In this document: piece by piece, positions 14,700-19,143 of the stretch | How positions within the stretch are numbered: the stretch's first letter is position 1 | Layout of the letters: each line of letters starts with the position of its first letter | Source of the DNA: an uncultured Clostridium sp. | Lineage (GTDB): Bacteria > Bacillota > Clostridia > Lachnospirales > Lachnospiraceae | Length of the DNA stretch: 19,143 nucleotides | Direction: 5' to 3' | Assembly (NCBI GenBank): GCA_937902905.1 | Contig: CALELW010000244.1 | Span: 1-19,143, forward strand | The notes under the pieces: model-generated | What the model was told of the DNA's origin: nothing | Databases searched by the model: none | The model's input: only the letters and a program-made list of their open reading frames with translations | Made by a program: the position numbers and the translations under genes

Positions 14700-16622
14700 T
14701 TATCCTTCCATCTCTCGCAGCACGTTATCTAATTTCTTTTTCTTCTTATCGTGCTTATACTCATACAATTTACCATCTGCCGCATTCACGCAGTCCTCTA
14801 AATCTCTCTTCTTTTTGGATTCCAAAAGACAATAACCAACACTTGCCTTTACCAGATACGGCAGTTCACTCTCTTCATTAAAGTCTGCCAGATATCCATT
14901 AAAATCCTTTACAAACTGCTCTGCCATATCTTCTGTATAACCGATTCCGACGACATTATATTCATCGCCGCCGACACGGGCGCAGGCATCTTCCTTTCCT
15001 GACACAGCCTGCATTGCCTCAGCAATTGTACGCAGTGCCAAGTCTCCATTCATATGTCCAAAACGGTCATTGACCACTTTCAAATTATCCATATCAATGG
15101 CAAATATCACAAATGACTTCTTCTCCTTTTTCGCCTTTTTATATTTTTCAAGGGAAACAGAATCAAATCCTCTGCGGTTGTACAAACCGGTCAGTGCATC
15201 GTGAACATATAAATTGTTCAACTCCTGAAGAAGTCCCTGGTTTTTCTGTTTAATGCGAATCATCTCTAACGCATTGCCAAGAATTGCAAGCCAGTTATTA
15301 AAGGTCTTATTGGTACTGTAATTGTCCTCATAAGACACAGCCAGATAACCATAACAAAACTGGTTGTTATGAATCGGGAAGAAATAATAAATCATCGGCT
15401 TATCTTCCGATATGTCTTTTGGCAAAAGCCGTGAAGTCTCAAACACATCAAATACACAGGATCTCTTGTGGAACAAACCACCTACTACCTTACTCTTCTT
15501 AGCAAAACCATTTGCCGGCGAACAATATTTCGGATACTGATCACCGCGTCCCTCTCCTAAGCAGACGAAAAAACTGTCAATATGATCATTCCTGCCCACA
15601 CGGAGAGACTTCTCAATTCCATCCACATGGTCAAGGTCCGACAAATCAATAAACATATATGTGTTACTCTGATTCGACTCCATAATACTCTGGTATTCAT
15701 TCATCTGACGAACACGTTTGGCTAACATCGACTGCATGTTAAATGTCTCACAGCCACAGGAGTTACGGAAAATAACTTCCGCATTTACATAACTTTTCTG
15801 TGGCACTTTTTCGCCACGCCACATCGATTCTATAAGTCCCACTGCCTGCTTCACCATATCGTGAACCGGCACGGAAACCGTCGTAATCGGCGGTAGTGTA
15901 ATTGAAGATTCCCATATATTATCAAATCCGGAAACGGCAATGTCATCCGGAACCAGAAAGCCTTTTGCAATCAACTCGTTCATCAAAGAACTTGCCATGT
16001 AATCATTTGCACACATAATCACTTCCGGTCTTTCATCCAATTCCATCGTGAAGTAATCAGCTGCTTCTTTTGCTTTCTTCGTCCAATAATCCCCTTCATA
16101 TACCATTCGTTCATCAAATGGTATCCCACGATTTTCCAGTGCACGTTTATAATCTGCCAACCTCATAATCGTATCCGGATGATCAAACGGTCCCGCCATA
16201 AAAGCAATTTTCGTTTTATGATGTTGATCCACAAAGTGATACACCAAATCTTCTATACGGTGCTCTTGATTCACTAACACCGCCGGGTAATCTTTCAAGT
16301 CATGACGCAACGTAACAACCGGACAACTGCATTTTTTCTCAATACTGTCTACCACATAATCAAGTGCCGGCTTATTCACCAAAGTATCATGGCACAAAAT
16401 AATGGCATCCAACTGTTCAAACGGAATCAAATGAACAATATTTGCCTCTCCTCTGCCATTTCTTGTTGTCTCAGTTCCATAGCACGAAAAGAATGTAAAA
16501 TACGCCAAATTATAGTCTGCCTCTTTTGCATACATCGACAACGTCTGGCAGATTTGCTCCTGATAATGTGATGACACATCACAAAGAATTACACCAATCG
16601 TTTTTCTCCCATTTTCAAACAT
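14700..16622 (-). CDS. LacI-type ligand-sensor/GGDEF diguanylate cyclase fusion
   Basis: This 640-residue protein is predicted to be soluble. Residues about 5-285 form a periplasmic-binding-protein-like sensor as in LacI/GalR regulators (KTIGVILCDVSSHYQEQ, AFMAGPFDHPDTIMRLADYK, EVIMCANDYMASSLM, VSGFDNIWESS), but with no DNA-binding helix-turn-helix before it. A Cys motif, RNSCGCE (286-292), follows. A middle sensor-like region (about 320-450) leads through a helix to a GGDEF domain (about 472-636) with DALTGLYNRRGFD, AIDMDNLKVVNDRFGH and active-site GGDEY (551-555), so it should make c-di-GMP. The RxxD inhibitory site is missing. ATG 16622 has AAAGGAG 7 nt upstream; a GTG at 16649 is less likely. 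It probably senses an intracellular sugar or small molecule. It has its own promoter and heads the run leading to pyrH. Confidence 0.93.
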   Translation of the reverse strand: MFENGRKTIGVILCDVSSHYQEQICQTLSMYAKEADYNLAYFTFFSCYGTETTRNGRGEANIVHLIPFEQLDAIILCHDTLVNKPALDYVVDSIEKKCSCPVVTLRHDLKDYPAVLVNQEHRIEDLVYHFVDQHHKTKIAFMAGPFDHPDTIMRLADYKRALENRGIPFDERMVYEGDYWTKKAKEAADYFTMELDERPEVIMCANDYMASSLMNELIAKGFLVPDDIAVSGFDNIWESSITLPPITTVSVPVHDMVKQAVGLIESMWRGEKVPQKSYVNAEVIFRNSCGCETFNMQSMLAKRVRQMNEYQSIMESNQSNTYMFIDLSDLDHVDGIEKSLRVGRNDHIDSFFVCLGEGRGDQYPKYCSPANGFAKKSKVVGGLFHKRSCVFDVFETSRLLPKDISEDKPMIYYFFPIHNNQFCYGYLAVSYEDNYSTNKTFNNWLAILGNALEMIRIKQKNQGLLQELNNLYVHDALTGLYNRRGFDSVSLEKYKKAKKEKKSFVIFAIDMDNLKVVNDRFGHMNGDLALRTIAEAMQAVSGKEDACARVGGDEYNVVGIGYTEDMAEQFVKDFNGYLADFNEESELPYLVKASVGYCLLESKKKRDLEDCVNAADGKLYEYKHDKKKKKLDNVLREMEG

Positions 16623-16661
16623 ATGGTTTCTCCTTTCCGTACTTTGCACACACTTATTGAT

Positions 16662-16670
16662 ATTATATCA
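16662..16670 (-). promoter_or_regulatory. Extended -10 promoter of the GGDEF gene
   Basis: Read leftward, TGATATAAT is a perfect extended -10 element (TGnTATAAT). It predicts a start near 16655, about 33 nt before the ATG at 16622. The matching -35 position reads GTGGAA and is poor, as tolerated by extended -10 promoters. It lies in the 78-nt gap after the HD gene. Confidence 0.6.
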
Positions 16671-16700
16671 TATTATAAAAATATTTCCACATGTTTTTTC

Positions 16701-17237
16701 TTATTTGTCTACACTTACGCTGTCTGTTTTTGTGAAATCAGGGACTGTTTTTGCAAGTTCTTCTACCGCCGCTTTAATTTCATCCGAAAAATCCATATAC
16801 CACTGCCGCGTTTCCAAAACATACTCTCTTCGAAACGCCTCATCGGTACAAAAAGCCGTTCTCAAATTATGTAACCGGTCAGCTGCTTTTACAACAAACG
16901 CAATTGGATTTGAGCGGATTCCCGCCACATATTCAGCCATGACATATCCTTCCTGTTTTGTCAAAAGGCGCACCGCTTCTAACACCCGTGTACCACCAAG
17001 AGAAAAAATCTCATCTTCGGTTGCATCGGTGTCCTCTAACAAATCATGAAACAAAGCTGTAATTTGGTAGTCTATCCCATAACCTTGATTTCTTACGATT
17101 TCTGCCACCGCTAACGGATGCGTAATATATGGTTCACCGCCAATGCGGAACTGCCCCTTATGTTTTTTTGTTGCAAAAGCCTCAGCTTTTTGGTATCGTT
17201 CCTTCTCATCCATGCGCTTTTTATCCATGCCCCTCAT
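16701..17237 (-). CDS. Stand-alone HD-domain protein of the RelA/SpoT hydrolase type (putative small alarmone hydrolase)
   Basis: The family hydrolyses (p)ppGpp; stand-alone versions (MESH1/SAH) lack the synthetase domain. This 178-residue protein has the RelA/SpoT-type metal site: H40 in THPLAVAE, HD at 64-65 within LFHDLLEDT, and D120 in ADRLHNLRT, with GQFRIGGEPY before the first His. No synthetase, TGS or ACT domain is present. The start is uncertain. ATG codons exist at 17237, 17228 and 17213. GAGGGG lies 1 nt from the second and 16 nt from the third, and the predicted transcript start (about 17251) leaves a leader of only about 14 nt before the first. A strong promoter precedes it. Substrate is inferred from the family only; related HD_4 proteins may act on other nucleotides. 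Confidence 0.85.
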   Translation of the reverse strand: MRGMDKKRMDEKERYQKAEAFATKKHKGQFRIGGEPYITHPLAVAEIVRNQGYGIDYQITALFHDLLEDTDATEDEIFSLGGTRVLEAVRLLTKQEGYVMAEYVAGIRSNPIAFVVKAADRLHNLRTAFCTDEAFRREYVLETRQWYMDFSDEIKAAVEELAKTVPDFTKTDSVSVDK

Positions 17238-17257
17238 TTATAATGTATGATATATAA

Positions 17258-17286
17258 ATTGTAGCATATTTGCCGGAATAGTTCAA
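17258..17286 (-). promoter_or_regulatory. Promoter of the HD-domain gene
   Basis: Read leftward, TTGAAC (17281-17286), a 17-nt spacer ending in TGC, and TACAAT (17258-17263) form a near-consensus sigma-A promoter with an extended -10 feature. The predicted start near 17251 makes a very short leader. Confidence 0.8.
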
Positions 17287-17312
17287 TGATGGGTGGATGT
17301 TTTTTGTTTTTC

Positions 17313-17466
17313 TGTTTTCTGCAGTTTAGAAAGAAAAGTTTGCGATTCGTGGGCACTCCCGTTAAACAAACGCGTAAGGGTATCGGTGTGCCAAATACGC
17401 ACGCTTGATACCCACGTGTTTGTACCCACTCATCACAAACTTTTCTTTTCTAAATTACAGGAAACA
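17313..17466 (+). repeat. Structured dispersed palindromic repeat, copy B (candidate ncRNA)
   Basis: This is the second copy of the element at 185-320, in the same orientation. Long outer arms (17313-17342 with 17436-17466) pair almost throughout. Next come GTGGG (17349-17353)/CCCAC, then AAACGCGT (17368-17375)/ACGTGTTT (17414-17421), a 2-nt bulge, GGGTATC (17378-17384)/GATACCC (17407-17413), and an apical stem 17385-17391/17399-17405 closing a 7-nt loop CAAATAC. Stem bases differ from copy A by paired changes, while GTTTGTACCCA and the AAATAC loop stay constant. It fills the gap between the tsf terminator and the HD-gene promoter, abutting the terminator T-tract. Confidence 0.85.
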
Positions 17467-17507
17467 AAAAGACATCATTACATATATTCTCTATAAGTAA
17501 TGATGCC
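17466..17507 (-). terminator. Rho-independent terminator of the rpsB-tsf operon
   Basis: Read leftward, GGCATCATTAC (17497-17507) pairs with GTAATGATGTC (17471-17481), with one G-U pair and a 15-nt loop, followed by TTTTTG. It lies 33 nt after the tsf stop and separates rpsB-tsf from the genes to the left. Confidence 0.88.
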
Positions 17508-17539
17508 TTATCATTCAATGATTCATTAAGACGAGAAAA

Positions 17540-18475
17540 TTAGTTACCCATCTGAGCAGCAACTTCTGCTGCGAAGTCTTCTTCTTTCTTCTCAAGACCT
17601 TCACCAGTCTCGAAACGAACAAAGCTCTTAAGTGTGAGGTTACATCCAACTGCTTTTGCAACAGATTCTACATACTTAGCAACGGTCTCTTTGTTCTCAG
17701 CTTTTACATAAACCTGCTCAGTCAGACATACTTCTTTCAACTCTTTGTTCAAACGTCCGATAATCATTTTCTCAATGATGTTATCCGGTTTGTTTGCATT
17801 TTTAGGGTCGTTTTTCGCCTGAGCAAGAAGAACTGCTTTTTCCTTCTCTTTGTATTCATCGGATACATCATCAGATGAAAGATACTGAGGATTCATAGCA
17901 GCAATCTGCATTGCTACGTTTTTCAAACACTCAACTACTTCTGCTCCTGTGTTATCTGTCTCAGCAGCAATCAAAACACCGATTTTGCCACCGGCGTGAA
18001 TATAATCTACAACAATACCGTTGTCACAGCTTACTTTCTCAAAACGACGGATATTCATGTTCTCACCGATGGTAGCAACCATAGAAGCAAGTTCTTCTTT
18101 TACTGTCTTAGAAGAATCGCCAGCCCATGGCTCAGCCAAAAAGGCATCGATATCAGCAGCAGAGGAAGCATTTACCTGATCTGCAACAGCCGCAACGAAA
18201 TCCTGGAACTTCTCATTCTTTGCTACAAAGTCAGTCTCACTGTTTACTTCAACGATAGCTGCTTTCTTTCCATCTTCACTGATGTTTGTCTTAACAATAC
18301 CCTCAGCAGCGATACGTCCGGCTTTTTTCTCTGCCTTTGCAAGACCATTCTCGCGAAGCCATTCAACAGCCTTGTCCATATCACCATCTGTATTTGTAAG
18401 TGCCTTCTTACAATCCATCATGCCGGCACCTGTTTTTTCTCTTAACTCTTTTACCATTGATGCTGAAATAGCCAT
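17540..18475 (-). CDS. tsf: Translation elongation factor Ts
   Basis: EF-Ts exchanges GDP for GTP on EF-Tu. The 311-residue protein begins MAISASMVKELREKTGAGMM, the UBA-like N-terminal domain. It then has the EF-Tu contact motif TDFVAKNEKF (81-90), the core domain (VVDYIHAGGKIGVLI) and the C-terminal portion with EQVYVKAENKETVAKYV. ATG 18475 is preceded by GGTAGGA 7 nt upstream. It lies 24 nt after rpsB, the almost universal partner. A clear terminator follows, so pyrH is not in the same transcript here. Confidence 0.97.
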   Translation of the reverse strand: MAISASMVKELREKTGAGMMDCKKALTNTDGDMDKAVEWLRENGLAKAEKKAGRIAAEGIVKTNISEDGKKAAIVEVNSETDFVAKNEKFQDFVAAVADQVNASSAADIDAFLAEPWAGDSSKTVKEELASMVATIGENMNIRRFEKVSCDNGIVVDYIHAGGKIGVLIAAETDNTGAEVVECLKNVAMQIAAMNPQYLSSDDVSDEYKEKEKAVLLAQAKNDPKNANKPDNIIEKMIIGRLNKELKEVCLTEQVYVKAENKETVAKYVESVAKAVGCNLTLKSFVRFETGEGLEKKEEDFAAEVAAQMGN

Positions 18476-18499
18476 TTTTAAATCCTACCTTTCTCTTTC

Positions 18500-19143
18500 T
18501 TACTCTGCTTCTGCCTCAGATGCTTCTTCTGTCTCTTCTGCTAAAGACTCGCCCTGATTTGCTTCGATAACAGCGTCTGCCATCTTAGAAACAATCAATT
18601 TAACGGCACGAATTGCATCGTCGTTACCAGGAATTACATAATCAAGTTCTTCCGGATCACAGTTTGTATCTACAATACCAATCAAAGGAATACCAAGGAT
18701 GTGTGCTTCCTGAATACAAATTCTCTCTTTTTTCGGATCTACTACAAAGATTGCATCCGGAATATCTTTCATATCTTTGATACCACCAAGGTTCTTCTCA
18801 AGCTTTGCCCATTCTTTCTTAAGGTTAATAACCTCTTTCTTAGGCAGAACATCGAAAGTTCCATCTTCTGACATTTTCTCAATTGCTTTTAATCTCTTAA
18901 TACGAGTCTGGATTGTCTCGAAGTTTGTAAGCATACCGCCGAGCCATCTCTCGTTTACATAGTACATACCGCAGCGCTCTGCTTCTGCTTTAATGGAATC
19001 CTGAGCCTGTTTTTTGGTGCCTACGAAAAGAATTTTGCCGCCTTCTGCTGCAATATCTTTTACTGCATTGTAAGCTTCGTCTACTTTACCTACAGATTTC
19101 TGAAGGTCAATGATATAAATACCATTTCTCTCTGTGTAGATGT
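18500..19143 (-). CDS. rpsB: 30S ribosomal protein S2 (N-terminus outside the window)
   Basis: S2 binds the 30S head/body junction. 213 codons plus the stop are visible, reading IYTERNGIYIIDLQKSV at the right edge, then KILFVGTKKQAQDS, YYVNERWLGGMLTNF, the DAIFVVDPKKE region, HILGIPLIGIVDTNCDPE and GNDDAIRAVKLI, ending in an acidic tail (EETEEASEAEAE). About 35-40 N-terminal residues and the promoter lie beyond 19143. The ATG at 18967 is internal, not the start. It is followed after 24 nt by tsf. Confidence 0.97.
   Translation of the reverse strand, partial: IYTERNGIYIIDLQKSVGKVDEAYNAVKDIAAEGGKILFVGTKKQAQDSIKAEAERCGMYYVNERWLGGMLTNFETIQTRIKRLKAIEKMSEDGTFDVLPKKEVINLKKEWAKLEKNLGGIKDMKDIPDAIFVVDPKKERICIQEAHILGIPLIGIVDTNCDPEELDYVIPGNDDAIRAVKLIVSKMADAVIEANQGESLAEETEEASEAEAE

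Noticed and set aside
14967..14981. GGDEY instead of GGDEF as a sign of an inactive cyclase
   Set aside because: Tyr at the last position is a known active variant (GG[DE]E[FY]); the other active-site segments are present.
17996..18445. 149-codon rightward frame opposite tsf
   Set aside because: Antisense shadow of tsf; no start signals.

Overview
The window looks like chromosomal DNA of a low-to-mid GC Clostridia, most probably a Lachnospiraceae-type gut anaerobe. The evidence is a Gram-positive PolC replicase, strong AGGAGG ribosome binding sites, several GTG/TTG starts, the MEP isoprenoid pathway, and a LacI-type sensor fused to a GGDEF domain. This assignment rests on gene content and recognised protein families; no database search was possible.

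Nearly everything is read leftward (minus strand). From right to left: rpsB (5' end outside the window) and tsf end in a clear terminator (17466-17507). A 302-base intergenic gap (17238-17539) then holds one copy of a structured palindromic repeat and the promoter of a stand-alone alarmone-hydrolase-like HD protein. Next is a run of closely spaced genes: LacI-sensor/GGDEF protein, CE4 polysaccharide deacetylase, bactofilin, pyrH, frr, a hairpin/terminator-like element (11517-11598), then uppS, cdsA, dxr, rseP, ispG and polC. Many junctions are 12-26 nt, and deacetylase/bactofilin and dxr/rseP share 4-nt ATGA overlaps. The run joins translation (pyrH for UTP/CTP supply, frr for ribosome recycling), envelope lipids (uppS, cdsA, dxr, ispG), membrane proteolysis (rseP), wall modification or cytoskeleton (deacetylase, bactofilin) and replication (polC). 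The usual rpsB-tsf-pyrH-frr order is interrupted here by four extra genes.

Left of polC, a small rightward membrane-protein gene (1959-2180) sits between the polC stop and the polC terminator, so the polC transcript is probably antisense to it; its promoter -10 box overlaps that terminator. Further left are a tRNA-Glu(CUC) gene with its own promoter and terminator, a membrane-anchored protein with two tandem Ig-like domains, a 394-base gap (44-437) holding the second repeat copy, and the first 14 codons of a leftward gene.

The most notable item is the pair of repeats at 185-320 and 17313-17466. Their central 100 bases align without gaps at about 76% identity, and several helix positions differ by compensatory changes. 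The wobble pairs favour a plus-strand RNA. This looks like a structured non-coding RNA or a palindromic mobile element with RNA-like constraints.
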